A stretch of DNA of 64,000 nt from JABDJL01 sp963664065 (GCA_963664065.1 OY760942.1:2480001-2544000), one strand, 5' to 3'. Positions 45,384 through 54,482 are shown, counted from the stretch's first letter. Numbers and translations are program-made. The notes: a model not told the origin generated them from the sequence alone.

Positions 45384-46271
45384 TCAGGATTCCTTTTTCA
45401 TTTCGGTATTGATCATGCGAATCATTCCTTCCTGCGCGGTACTGGCCACCAGGTCTCCACTACGATCAAAAATCATTCCCCGGGCCAGGCCTCTGCTGCC
45501 ACTTGCACTGGGGCTGTCGCAATCATACAAAAGCCAGTCATCGACACGGACCGGCCGGTGGAACCACATCGCGTGATCCAGGCTGGCCATTGCCACGTTA
45601 CCCTTGATAAAAGACATGCCGTGCGGCAGCGTGGCAGTTCCAATCAGGTGAAAATCAGAAGCATACGCCAGTAAGGCACGATGCATCACCTGGTCTTCTT
45701 CCATTTCGCCCCTGAGTCGAAACCAGAACTTTTTGAATGGCGGCCTTGGCACCGGTTCAAAGGGATTCTGGTCAACCACCGGCCTGAATTCGAATGGCCC
45801 AAAACGCGTAAACCATCGCCGCAGTTTCTGCGGCGCGTTTTTCAATTGTTCTGCTGGGATCACGGGAAAATCGTCCGCTTCATCTGGATTCGGAGCGTCG
45901 GGCATTTCAAACTGATGCTCCACTCCTTCCTGCTCCAGTTGGAATGAGGCCGCCAGGGTAAAGATGGGGCGACCGTGTTGTATCGCCACAACCCTGCGGG
46001 CGGTGAAACTTCTTCCATCCCTGCTGCGGTCCACGTTGTAGACAATGGGAGCCTCATGATCACCGGAACGAAGAAAATACGCGTGCAGCGAGTGAATCAA
46101 GCGGTCATCGACGGTTTGACTGGCTGCCAAAACCGCCTGGGCAAGCACCTGTCCACCAAATACCCTTCTGGTGCCAATATCCCGGCTGGTGCCCCTGAAC
46201 AGATTGACCTCGAGCTGTTCCAGCCTGATTAGATCCAATAGTTCTGAAATGTTGTGTTCGCCATCAGTCAT
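45384..46271 (-). CDS. tesB: acyl-CoA thioesterase II
   Basis: 295 residues, double hotdog fold. Family sequence RRVFGGQVLAQAVLAASQTV, HSLHAYFLRSGDHEAPIVYN, VDRSRDGRSFTARRVVAIQH in the first hotdog and MASLDHAMWFHRPVRVDDWL, LYDCDSPSASGSRGLARGMI in the second, holding the catalytic Asp. It hydrolyses medium and long acyl-CoA. Divergent from the kinase gene. Confidence 0.95.
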   Translation of the reverse strand: MTDGEHNISELLDLIRLEQLEVNLFRGTSRDIGTRRVFGGQVLAQAVLAASQTVDDRLIHSLHAYFLRSGDHEAPIVYNVDRSRDGRSFTARRVVAIQHGRPIFTLAASFQLEQEGVEHQFEMPDAPNPDEADDFPVIPAEQLKNAPQKLRRWFTRFGPFEFRPVVDQNPFEPVPRPPFKKFWFRLRGEMEEDQVMHRALLAYASDFHLIGTATLPHGMSFIKGNVAMASLDHAMWFHRPVRVDDWLLYDCDSPSASGSRGLARGMIFDRSGDLVASTAQEGMIRMINTEMKKES

Positions 46272-46289
46272 TCGACCTTAGTCTCCTTA

Positions 46290-47168
46290 ATGCGCGTAAA
46301 ATTCACTGCCATGTCACAGTTTATCGCAGCCGCGCAAGAATGGTTAAGTACCCATATTTCGGCAGCACCAGACCAATGCAGGGCTTTGGCGAAATTGGTG
46401 CCGGTTCTGCTTGAGGACTACTCCGATTCTTCAGCGAATGTCATTTCAATAAGTGGCCCGCCTGGTAGCGGAAAATCAACTTTTGCCGGGGCCTGTGTTG
46501 CAGCTTTGGAAAGCGATGGGATCAAGGGAATTGTGATTTCACTCGATGACTATTATTTGCCGGCCGCTGAGCGCGAAAAACTATCCAGAACAGAGCATCC
46601 GCTGTTTTCTGTGCGCGGAGTACCGGGCACCCATGACCTGGACCTCCTGGCAGATCATGTGCGAGCCCTTGCAGATCCTGAACACGCCGACATCGAACTG
46701 CCGCGTTTCGATAAGTCACTGGATGACAGGCTTGAGGAAACACGGATCATCGAGTCCGGTTTTATTCCCGGTTTTATATTTGTCGAAGGCTGGATTATCG
46801 GCGTGCCTCCTCAATCCAGCGCTGCACTGATGAGCCCGGTCAGCCTTTTTGAAGAAGAGCATGATCCGGATGCGGAGTGGCGCTCGCGTGTCAATGCCAA
46901 TTTGTATGACTACCACAAAGCATTGGAACTGGAATTGAATGCACGTTGGTATCTGCGGGCACCCGATTGGGAGTCAGTGATTGACTGGAGACTGCAGCAG
47001 GAACAAGAAAGCCAACAAATGCTTCTTGAGAACCGGGAAGACGTCATGGGATTTCTGGATCACTACCGTCGCCTTTGCCTGCATATGCAAACCAGTTGTG
47101 CTGAATGGGCCGATGTCATCATTCAGCTTGATTCTGCGCATCTTCCAGTCATTGTGGACCCAAAGTGA
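46290..47168 (+). CDS. P-loop kinase of the glycerate/uridine kinase type
   Basis: About 292 residues. The P-loop is SISGPPGSGKSTFAG and the Walker B-like segment GIVISLDDYYLPAAEREKLS resembles D-glycerate 3-kinase and phosphoribulokinase relatives, as do VRGVPGTHDLDLL and FIFVEGWIIGVPP. Substrate uncertain; D-glycerate is my best guess from similarity to GLYK-type proteins. The ATG at 46290 is used; 46311 is an alternative. Its stop overlaps the sbcB start (GTGA). Confidence 0.8.
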   Translation: MRVKFTAMSQFIAAAQEWLSTHISAAPDQCRALAKLVPVLLEDYSDSSANVISISGPPGSGKSTFAGACVAALESDGIKGIVISLDDYYLPAAEREKLSRTEHPLFSVRGVPGTHDLDLLADHVRALADPEHADIELPRFDKSLDDRLEETRIIESGFIPGFIFVEGWIIGVPPQSSAALMSPVSLFEEEHDPDAEWRSRVNANLYDYHKALELELNARWYLRAPDWESVIDWRLQQEQESQQMLLENREDVMGFLDHYRRLCLHMQTSCAEWADVIIQLDSAHLPVIVDPK

Positions 47169-48619
47169 GTAAACCCCTTTCATTTCTGTGGCACGACTAC
47201 GAGACTTTTGGCACCCACCCGGCACTTGATCGTCCGGCACGGTTTGCCGGAATACGCACAGACGCCGACTTGAACTTTGTAGGCGATCCAGTGGAATGGT
47301 ATTGCGCACCGGCCAATGACCTGTTGCCCCACCCTGTTGCATGCCTGATTACTGGAATAACGCCCCAGGATGCGAGGGACAAGGGTATCTGTGAAGCTGA
47401 GTTTGCGAAATTAATACATGCCGAAATGATGGAACCGGGTACCTGTAGCGCCGGGTACAACAACCTGAAATTTGATGATGAATTTTCCCGACATATTTTC
47501 TACTGTAATTTCAAGGATCCCTACGAACGTGAATGGCGTAACGGCAATTCGCGATTTGACCTGATCGGCCTGGCCCGAATGTGCTTTGCGCTGCGCCCCT
47601 CAGGTATTGAATGGCCATTAAATAACAAGGGAAAACCGAGTTTCAGGCTGGAGCACCTGACTGCGGCAAACGGAATCGGCCATGAAGGTGCTCATGATGC
47701 CCTCGCCGATGTTAAGGCAACCATAGATCTCGCCCGGTTAATCCGCCGGCACCAACCCAGGCTTTTTGACTGGGCATTGGGTATGCGAAATCAAAAAGCA
47801 GTCATCAGGATGCTGGATGTACTTAATCCAGAGCCAGTTTTGCATACCAGCGGCCGTATTCCCGCAAATCGCGGATGTACGAGTTTTTACCTACCGCTGG
47901 CTGTATATCCCGACCGGCCGAAATCAATTATTGCAATCGACCTGATGACAAACCCGGAATCACTCATTGAAGGAACGGCCGAACAGATTTCCGATCTGGT
48001 GTTTACAGGCTCAGAAGATTTACCAGACGGCATGGAGCGAATTCCGCTGAAAGCCATACACAGCAACAAGGTTCCAATGCTCGCCCGGGCTGCTACATTG
48101 AAAGGGGTAGATGTCGCAAGAATTTCACTTGACCCGGAACGTTGTTTCAAACACGCAGACCGGATTCTCGTCCATCTTGATCAGATTCGAATGAAGGTCA
48201 TGGAAGTATTTTCCCGGCCTTATGCTGGAACACCAAAAGATCCTGACCTGATGCTTTATAGCGGTGATTTTTTCAGAAAGCATGACAGGTCACTGATGAA
48301 CCAGGTTTTACACATAAAAGCTGAAGATTTAGGGGCCTTGAAGCTCCCTTTCAAAGATAAGCGTCTTGCAACCATGTATTTCCGTTTCCGAGCCCGTAAT
48401 TATCCGGAAACACTTTCGTCACAGGAAGCACAAACATGGCTAGAAGACCGCAGACAACGCGCGTTTCATCCGCCTTTACATAGTCACCCTGGCTTGACTG
48501 AATTGCGCGAAGAGGTGAGCCGTTTGAGAGAGCAACCCGGCAACAACGGGCGTGCCAACCGCATACTGGATCAACTTGATGCGTGGTTTCAGGCACTTGC
48601 AGAAGAGCTGAAACCATGA
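47165..48619 (+). CDS. sbcB: exodeoxyribonuclease I
   Basis: Single-strand 3'-5' DNA exonuclease used in mismatch repair and recombination. 484 residues; DEDDh residues in FLWHDYETFGTHP, YNNLKFDDEFSRH and HEGAHDALADVKATIDLARL. The SH3-like and C-terminal helical domains follow. GTG start at 47165 overlapping the kinase stop. The 315 bases after it (48620-48934) contain no gene, only AT-rich DNA and a DnaA-box inverted repeat at the end. Confidence 0.96.
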   Translation: MSKPLSFLWHDYETFGTHPALDRPARFAGIRTDADLNFVGDPVEWYCAPANDLLPHPVACLITGITPQDARDKGICEAEFAKLIHAEMMEPGTCSAGYNNLKFDDEFSRHIFYCNFKDPYEREWRNGNSRFDLIGLARMCFALRPSGIEWPLNNKGKPSFRLEHLTAANGIGHEGAHDALADVKATIDLARLIRRHQPRLFDWALGMRNQKAVIRMLDVLNPEPVLHTSGRIPANRGCTSFYLPLAVYPDRPKSIIAIDLMTNPESLIEGTAEQISDLVFTGSEDLPDGMERIPLKAIHSNKVPMLARAATLKGVDVARISLDPERCFKHADRILVHLDQIRMKVMEVFSRPYAGTPKDPDLMLYSGDFFRKHDRSLMNQVLHIKAEDLGALKLPFKDKRLATMYFRFRARNYPETLSSQEAQTWLEDRRQRAFHPPLHSHPGLTELREEVSRLREQPGNNGRANRILDQLDAWFQALAEELKP

Positions 48620-48903
48620 ACGCTTTCCGAGCCCTTTTTCTGCACTTTATTGAAATCCAAGAAAGACCTGCCTGAGGGACACCGAATCAATCACTTAGCC
48701 GTATCATTTACACTCGATTCGAATACATTATGCACAAGTGACTGATTGTCGTACTTACAATCATGTGACACTGGCTACGGTCCAGGCACGTGCACTATTA
48801 TATTCCTATCTTATTGATTATATTGAACTATAAATATCTGGTCATTTTTTGACCAATCAGTACTCAAGCGCAAGCTCTCTATCGCCCAGCAGTTTTGCTC
48901 ACA

Positions 48904-48932
48904 AGGTTATCCACAGCTTTTGTGGATAACCT
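48904..48932. repeat. inverted pair of perfect DnaA boxes
   Basis: AGGTTATCCACA, spacer GCTTT, TGTGGATAACCT: 12-bp perfect arms, each holding the consensus DnaA box TTATCCACA (48907-48915 and 48921-48929 in opposite orientation). It lies three bases beyond the stop of the small gene at 48935. It could also act as a hairpin in RNA, but no T run follows in either direction. Confidence 0.6.
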
Positions 48933-48934
48933 CC

Positions 48935-49162
48935 TCAAGCAACATTCAAGCTTAGCTGCGCCTCTGGAACCTGTTTTTTGGAGTGTATTTTTCTACGGTT
49001 GGCTGAGACCCGCAGGCGCCGCCTGGCAACCGGTGAAACAAATTCAACATGCGTGCCATCGGTGAATTGCAGCATCCAGATTCCAATCGGATCAGACTCC
49101 CGGTCCTGAACTGCGACAATGCCGGAAATCGTTTTCCCCACCAGGTTAATTTTCGAGCTCAT
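48935..49162 (-). CDS. hypothetical small protein
   Basis: 75 residues, not recognised. MSSKINLVGKTISGIVAVQD, then RESDPIGIWMLQFTDGTHVE, suggests a small beta-rich domain; the C-terminal 30 residues are basic (ARRRLRVSANRRKIHSKK), so nucleic-acid binding is possible. The ATG at 49160-49162 has GGAG seven bases upstream, supporting translation. Convergent with sbcB, divergent from the comEA-like gene. Confidence 0.6.
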   Translation of the reverse strand: MSSKINLVGKTISGIVAVQDRESDPIGIWMLQFTDGTHVEFVSPVARRRLRVSANRRKIHSKKQVPEAQLSLNVA

Positions 49163-49368
49163 TGTGATGCTCCATTAATTTGATGAGCGTATTAAACATC
49201 AGCGTATTCTCAAAACATGAGACGTATGCTCCAGACTACAGATTTGAGGATTAACAACCTACAAAAAGACAATAAAGCTGCCATATTTTGTCCAGAACTA
49301 CTGCAATAGGCTTAACTGGCAATCCCGGTGTTTCCGGGGTCCACATTAGCTGATTAAGGGGATATCAA

Positions 49369-49656
49369 ATGAAGGCTTTTCTTACACTCGTTCTGGCTTC
49401 GATTTTTAGCATTGCAAGCTGGGCGGCTGCAACGGTAAACGTGAACACCGCCAGCGTTGAAGAAATCGCAGCCGCGCTCAAAGGCGTGGGCTTGACAAAG
49501 GCGGAGGCCATTGTTGAATATCGAAAGGCCAACGGTACATTCATGCACATCGATGAACTCGTCAACGTGAAAGGGATCGGAATACGGACCGTCGATCTGA
49601 ATCGAGAAGTCATCGCTCTGAAAGATGACACCGTTTTGGCATCCGGCGAAAAATAG
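49369..49656 (+). CDS. comEA: ComEA-like helix-hairpin-helix DNA-binding protein
   Basis: 95 residues with a signal peptide (MKAFLTLVLASIFSIASWAA) and the HhH unit VNVNTASVEEIAAALKGVGL, TKAEAIVEYRKANGTFMHID, ELVNVKGIGIRTVDLNREVI. Periplasmic ComEA proteins hold incoming DNA during natural transformation. Together with the type IV pilin genes this is consistent with competence, but no other competence gene is in the window. Confidence 0.88.
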   Translation: MKAFLTLVLASIFSIASWAAATVNVNTASVEEIAAALKGVGLTKAEAIVEYRKANGTFMHIDELVNVKGIGIRTVDLNREVIALKDDTVLASGEK

Positions 49657-49717
49657 AAAGATGCTATCAGTTGTTTTCCGGGCTGTACCTCAGCCCGGAA
49701 AACTAAAGTTTCACAGA

Positions 49718-50338
49718 CTACTGCTTATCGGCTGACTTTTCAGCCAGGGGTCGCCTGCTGCCAAAAGCGTGGGCTAAAGTTGTCTGATCGGTATATTCAA
49801 GCTCACCACCCAGGGGAACCCCATGGGCGATCATCGAAACTACAATGCCGAGTTGTTGCGCCATGCGTTGAAGGTAAAATGCGGTCGCCTCCCCTTCTAC
49901 AGTGGGATTGGTAGCAATTATTAATTCGCTGGGCGGGTGCTCCTCCAGTCGTTTGGCGAGGTCATCTAATCCAAGTTCAGAAGGACCAATTCCATCCAGC
50001 GGGCTCAACCTTCCGAGCAGTACAAAATAAACACCTCTGAAAGCTGTAGCCTGCTCAAGCGCCAATACATCGACCGGGGACTCCACCACGCATAACAAAC
50101 CACGATCCCGCGCCGGGTTACTACAGATATTGCACAAATCATCTTCAGTGAGATCACGACATTCCTTGCAACGGCCGATCTTTTCCATGGCCTCACCCAT
50201 GATTACGGATAATTGCTGCCCACCCTCCCGGTCTCTTTCCAGCAGGTGTAATGCCATTCTCTGGGCGGATTTAGGCCCCACTCCCGGTAAACAGCGAAGC
50301 GCATCAATCAGGCGTTCAAGTAGTGGTTGTGCACTCAT
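49718..50338 (-). CDS. recR: recombination mediator RecR
   Basis: 206 residues. HhH motif LPGVGPKSAQRMALHLLERD, zinc finger CKECRDLTEDDLCNIC, and Toprim domain LLCVVESPVDVLALEQATAF, with NPTVEGEATAFYL and the C-terminal GVPLGGELEYTDQTTLAHAF. Acts with RecFO to load RecA on gaps. Standard last gene of dnaX-ybaB-recR. Confidence 0.98.
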   Translation of the reverse strand: MSAQPLLERLIDALRCLPGVGPKSAQRMALHLLERDREGGQQLSVIMGEAMEKIGRCKECRDLTEDDLCNICSNPARDRGLLCVVESPVDVLALEQATAFRGVYFVLLGRLSPLDGIGPSELGLDDLAKRLEEHPPSELIIATNPTVEGEATAFYLQRMAQQLGIVVSMIAHGVPLGGELEYTDQTTLAHAFGSRRPLAEKSADKQ

Positions 50339-50367
50339 CGGTGGCTCTTCAAGGGATGCCCCGAGAA

Positions 50368-50688
50368 TCAGAAAGGAAGTTTCATGCCCGGTGGCAATTG
50401 AAGTCCCTGCGTCATCTCTGCCATCTGCTCTTGTGCGGTTTCAGCAACCTTGTTCACTGCGTCATTGATGGCTGCGGTCATCAGATCTTCCAACATTTCG
50501 AGATCATCAGTTAATGTTGGGTCGATTTTTACATTTCGTACCGCATGCTTACCGTTCATTACAACTTCAACCATGCCTCCCCCAGACTGGCCGGTAACTT
50601 CGAGACGGGCCAGTTCTTCCTGTGCCTTTTGCATCTCTTGCTGCATTTTCTGCGCCTGTTGCATCAGGCCGGCAATACTACCTTTCAA
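50368..50688 (-). CDS. YbaB/EbfC nucleoid-associated protein
   Basis: 106 residues: MKGSIAGLMQQAQKMQQEMQ, then KAQEELARLEVTGQSGGGMV and a central segment NGKHAVRNVKIDPTL, the family pattern of a small dimeric DNA-binding protein. Placed between dnaX and recR as in most proteobacteria, 29 bases ahead of recR. Confidence 0.95.
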   Translation of the reverse strand: MKGSIAGLMQQAQKMQQEMQKAQEELARLEVTGQSGGGMVEVVMNGKHAVRNVKIDPTLTDDLEMLEDLMTAAINDAVNKVAETAQEQMAEMTQGLQLPPGMKLPF

Positions 50689-50718
50689 ACGATATTCTCC
50701 TGCATAATTCTGCCGCTG

Positions 50719-52455
50719 CTACTGCAACGGCTGTATAGAATCTTCAACAATTTCTGCACCAAGACATTCCTTCAGTGATCGCACGGTAGGATCCTGTTCT
50801 ATGGCAAGTTCGGCCTCATTCATTCGTTGCCGGCTGGCATTCTCGCCAATAACCGCTGGTGTAGCCACAGCTTCACTGGCCGCGTGTAACGCCAGGTTGA
50901 CGTCGTGCCCCAACTGGGAAGACAGGGCGATTTGTAATTTTTGCAGCAGCTTGTCCGAACCCAGGTGCCGGACAGTATCAGGTATCAGGAATTGCCATCT
51001 GTTACCGGTCTTTGACTCCAGTTGAATATTGCGGGCAAGTTCTTTCACCGGCCCTTCGAGATCAAGCCGTGTAAGAAGACCATGCCAGTCTTCGGGGTCT
51101 TTTTCCTGCGAGAATATTGATTCCTGTTGCGGCTCTTCGTTTTCCGTGGCTTGCGGTTGTATTTCAGAAGCTGACAAACCACTTGCTGATTCCGGCTCAG
51201 TTTCCTTCTGCTCAAACTCGAGATTGCCTGGCTCGCTTTTTTCAGGCACGGCAGCCGAACGGGCTGCAACCGGTTTCGCCACCCTGGGCGAGTCAGTCGC
51301 GCCCGCTGCTTTGATAGTGTTCTTTTTAGCTGTTCCCTGGCCACCGCCTTCGTTACCGGAAGAAACACAGGCAGCTGGCCGGAAAGCAAGCATACGCAGC
51401 AAAGTCATTTCAAGGCCTGTGCGGGGATTCGGGGCTATGCCAAGATCCCGACCACCCTGGACAGCAATCTGGTAAAACAATTGCGCGTCTTCTGGAGACA
51501 ACATCTCAGAAAGTTGGTTTATTGAGTCCCAATCACCTCTCTCCGGATCTTTATAGCCAGGTGCAATTTGAACCAGGCAAATCCTGTGTAAAACCTCGGC
51601 AATTTCTGTCAACACAGATTCCAAATCACGAGCCTGGGCTGCCAGCTCACCGACAATCTCCAGGATAGTAGCCGAATCTCCTGATGCGGTTGCTTCGAGA
51701 ATAGCTGCAATATGGGCATGATCAACACTGCCCATCATGTTGGCTACATCTTCGTCCACCAGCTTGCCGCCGCCGTAAGCGATGGCCTGATCCAGCAAGC
51801 TCAATCCATCGCGCATGCTGCCATCGGCAGCACGTGAAATTCGGGCCACGGCAGCATCATCTGACTCGATGGATTCAGACTTCAAAATGTTTTTTAAATA
51901 TCCACCAATCTGATCAGGCAATAGCCGTCGCAAATTGAAACGCAGGCAACGAGAAAGAATGGTAACCGGGATTTTTTGTGCGTCCGTCGTCGCCAAAACA
52001 AATTTCACATGCGGCGGAGGTTCTTCCAATGTCTTCAATAATGCGTTGAAGCTGCTGGTCGAAAGCATATGCACTTCGTCGATGATATAAACCTTGTAAC
52101 GGCCCCGAGCTGGCGCGAACTGAACGGTATCCAGTAACTCGCGGGTATCATCGACCTTGGTACGTGATGCCGCATCAATTTCCAGCATGTCGTGAAAGCG
52201 GCCTTCGTCAATATCCACACAGCTACCACATTCACCACAGGGAGTGGACGTCACTCCGGTTTCGCAGTTCAGACATTTGGCCAGGATACGAGCCAGTGTT
52301 GTTTTTCCCACGCCACGGGTCCCCGTGAACAGGAATGCATGATGGACCCGATCATTGTCCAGGCCATTAACCAGCGCACGGACCACAGATTCCTGTCCGA
52401 CCAGTTCCTTAAAAAATTTTGGGCGCCATTTTCGCGCCAATACCTGGTAGCTCAT
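50719..52455 (-). CDS. dnaX: DNA polymerase III tau (and possibly gamma) subunit
   Basis: Clamp-loader ATPase, 578 residues. Walker A GTRGVGKTTLARIL, zinc-binding CLNCETGVTSTPCGECGSC, IDEVHMLSTSSFNALLKTLE and the sensor motif DGSMRDGLSLLDQAI are normal. After residue about 365 comes a low-complexity linker and the tau-specific C-terminal domain. A run GCTAAAAAG at 51322-51330 could allow a -1 shift to a stop ten codons later, giving a gamma form; this is only suggestive. Confidence 0.97.
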   Translation of the reverse strand: MSYQVLARKWRPKFFKELVGQESVVRALVNGLDNDRVHHAFLFTGTRGVGKTTLARILAKCLNCETGVTSTPCGECGSCVDIDEGRFHDMLEIDAASRTKVDDTRELLDTVQFAPARGRYKVYIIDEVHMLSTSSFNALLKTLEEPPPHVKFVLATTDAQKIPVTILSRCLRFNLRRLLPDQIGGYLKNILKSESIESDDAAVARISRAADGSMRDGLSLLDQAIAYGGGKLVDEDVANMMGSVDHAHIAAILEATASGDSATILEIVGELAAQARDLESVLTEIAEVLHRICLVQIAPGYKDPERGDWDSINQLSEMLSPEDAQLFYQIAVQGGRDLGIAPNPRTGLEMTLLRMLAFRPAACVSSGNEGGGQGTAKKNTIKAAGATDSPRVAKPVAARSAAVPEKSEPGNLEFEQKETEPESASGLSASEIQPQATENEEPQQESIFSQEKDPEDWHGLLTRLDLEGPVKELARNIQLESKTGNRWQFLIPDTVRHLGSDKLLQKLQIALSSQLGHDVNLALHAASEAVATPAVIGENASRQRMNEAELAIEQDPTVRSLKECLGAEIVEDSIQPLQ

Positions 52456-52530
52456 GCAGTTTTGATCAACGGTTTGAGTGCTTCGTTTGAATGCTTTTGG
52501 GCAACTAAAAATCCACTATAACAGATGGTG

Positions 52531-52645
52531 AGTGGCAGCCCCTGCCCGCCGTTCCCCGGCACCCGATTTCACTGCTGCCGCTGCTCCCTTCCGGGCCTGA
52601 CGGGGTTCACAACTAGTCGCTGCGGGGTGACTGACAGGGGCCACC
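52531..52645 (-). ncRNA. ffs: 4.5S RNA (SRP RNA)
   Basis: About 115 bases. The diagnostic helix-8 hairpin is GTCAGGCCCGGAAGGGAGCA on the minus strand, the Ffh-binding motif with the GGAA tetraloop. The ends pair (GGTGGCCCCTG with CAGGGGCTGCCAC). Located upstream of dnaX on the same strand, the common position in gammaproteobacteria. Exact ends are estimated from the pairing. Confidence 0.93.
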
Positions 52646-52725
52646 ATAGAACCGCTGCCGGCTGGTGCCGACGAACGGGAAACGCATTGTGCCGCATGCA
52701 AGTAGGCGGTTCAACAGTGTACCGA

Positions 52726-53130
52726 TCAAGTCCCTATATTGCCGTCCTCATCGATCGTGATGTAGCCCTGCAAATCACTGAATTTGTCACTATCCATTTG
52801 CAAAACCGGAATTGATGCGTAGCCCATTTCGCGTGCAACCACTGCTCCCAGGGTCAGGATCTGGTCAGACTCTCCCAAAACGATTCCGGCCGGTCCAACG
52901 CCACGGTGCAATATTTCCAATAAAATCGAACTGCCGGAGCTGGAGCCTATTGAGCGGCGAAGCAACAAGATCCTGCCTGCTATATCTGCCCCGATCTGAG
53001 GGTGCCTGCGGTCGATAACGACACCGGTCAATGGATCTATCGCACCCCAGAAGCTCAAGTCCTCCTCTAAATGCAGAATTTCTCCCGCAGCTGATCCTGC
53101 GACCAGGACTTTTGCTACAGGAAAATTCAT
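52726..53130 (-). CDS. aconitase X swivel (small) subunit
   Basis: 134 residues, DUF126 type: KVLVAGSAAGEILHLEEDLS, FWGAIDPLTGVVIDRRHPQI, GADIAGRILLLRRSIGSSSG matches the swivel domain of AcnX, which closes over the substrate. The ATG at 53128-53130 overlaps the stop of the large subunit (ATGA). Bacterial AcnX enzymes include cis-3-hydroxy-L-proline dehydratase; the substrate here is not certain. Confidence 0.88.
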   Translation of the reverse strand: MNFPVAKVLVAGSAAGEILHLEEDLSFWGAIDPLTGVVIDRRHPQIGADIAGRILLLRRSIGSSSGSSILLEILHRGVGPAGIVLGESDQILTLGAVVAREMGYASIPVLQMDSDKFSDLQGYITIDEDGNIGT

Positions 53131-54383
53131 AGTGCACCCCACGCGGAAGGATCCCTGACCACCTGACCTGCTATCGCACTTTCAACACATTCGGAAAGAT
53201 TTCCAAACACCACTTCATGGCCAATTAACGATGGACTGTAATGTGCGAATTTGCCCGAGTTGGTCATCAGCACACCACCTTTTGCTTCGATCACGGGAGT
53301 GACGACCACGCAGGTATCGGCAATCAAGCGTACATTGGCTTTTTCCAACGTCCGGTACCAATCACGTTGTTCAAGTTTTTCCAACACATGGCGGCCTGTG
53401 CAGACATAAACCGGGACAACAAATTGACGGCTGTCGAGCAGTGTCACCAGGGTTTCGAATTCGGAAATTGAGAAATGCGGACTGCCCAGGGCAACCACAT
53501 CCTGTTGGCCATCAATCGCAGAATTCATTCTGCGATTGATGGCCAACAGCATTTCAGGACTGAGTTCGATGAGCTTTTGCGCCTTCACTCCGCCCGTTGC
53601 TTCTTTGACCGTGCCCGCCTCAGGTGTTACTCCGGCAACATGAAAAAGGCCAACAGCACCGGTAGAGGCCGCCGCCGCACCCAGTGACCTGAGCTTATCC
53701 TCGTCAATCACTGACGGAAGTCCTTTGATTACCGAAATATCCGTACCGATTTCACGCCCGAGCCACGCACCCAGAACCGGGTAAAAATCGTCTCTTTGTT
53801 TAAGCGAGTCGGGGATTTTTCCTGTATCAATCAAAATCGTCGCCAGGCGGTTCTCGGTAACATGCAAACCACTGTATGATGCGTACCCAGTCAAGGCACA
53901 ACAAATATCCAGGAAATCTCCATAGCGGTTGGTTCTGGCACCTAGTACAGAGTTTGCGAATACGACGGCATTGCTTTCTGCCCAGGCCACCTGCTCTCCA
54001 AAACCAGGGCGAAATCCCGCCTGGTAGGGCGCGCAAGTCCACGAAGGTGTACAGCCCATAGCAACATAGGCATTCATTTGGCGCACTGCCAGGTCACGCG
54101 TTGCCCCCTTTAGCAGTACATTTTCCGGGCGTACCAAGTCCATCGCTCCAACATTCAGCGATGTCGGAACCCTTACCCTGCCGCCTCCGGACTGCAATTT
54201 CTCTGCGTAATAACAGCCGGTTGCGCCGTGCATCACACAACCATCTACGTGAACCGAACTTACCGATACAAAATCAGAAGTGCCTTCCACATGCGCCATT
54301 TGCACCAGGATGCGCATGGCCATCGAGGCGGCGGTGCCATGCTTGCCGGAAAGAAGTTGTTGTTGGTCTGAGGACAGGTTCAT
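53127..54383 (-). CDS. aconitase X catalytic (large) subunit
   Basis: 418 residues, DUF521 type. Recognisable family stretches: VSSVHVDGCVMHGATGCYYA, VPTSLNVGAMDLVRP, MGCTPSWTCAPYQAGFRPGF, AWAESNAVVFANSVLGARTN, ALGSPHFSISEFETLV and LMTNSGKFAHYSP. The cysteines in GCTPSWTCAPY would bind the Fe-S cluster. A 48-bp near-perfect palindrome lies inside the gene at 53502-53549. Forms a two-subunit dehydratase with the overlapping small gene. Confidence 0.9.
   Translation of the reverse strand: MNLSSDQQQLLSGKHGTAASMAMRILVQMAHVEGTSDFVSVSSVHVDGCVMHGATGCYYAEKLQSGGGRVRVPTSLNVGAMDLVRPENVLLKGATRDLAVRQMNAYVAMGCTPSWTCAPYQAGFRPGFGEQVAWAESNAVVFANSVLGARTNRYGDFLDICCALTGYASYSGLHVTENRLATILIDTGKIPDSLKQRDDFYPVLGAWLGREIGTDISVIKGLPSVIDEDKLRSLGAAAASTGAVGLFHVAGVTPEAGTVKEATGGVKAQKLIELSPEMLLAINRRMNSAIDGQQDVVALGSPHFSISEFETLVTLLDSRQFVVPVYVCTGRHVLEKLEQRDWYRTLEKANVRLIADTCVVVTPVIEAKGGVLMTNSGKFAHYSPSLIGHEVVFGNLSECVESAIAGQVVRDPSAWGAL
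53502..53549. repeat. 23-bp perfect inverted repeat inside the aconitase X gene
   Basis: Arms 53502-53524 and 53527-53549 are exact reverse complements separated by TC. The left arm begins CTGTTGGCC and ends GCAGAAT; the right arm begins ATTCTGC and ends GGCCAACAG. It is translated as LLAINRRMNSAIDGQQ without breaking the frame. Confidence 0.92.
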
Positions 54384-54482
54384 GGAGATACTATTGTCAG
54401 GGTGAAACGCCTTTGATCACAAGTGCGAGTAACCATTCGGTAGTCACTTGCCAACCATCCTTATCACTGAGAGACTGAACGA

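Noticed and set aside
48620..48934. Chromosomal origin oriC after sbcB
   Set aside because: Only two DnaA boxes, no box cluster, no 13-mer array and none of the usual origin neighbours.
52516..52701. A 61-residue minus-strand frame
   Set aside because: It lies over the 4.5S RNA gene.
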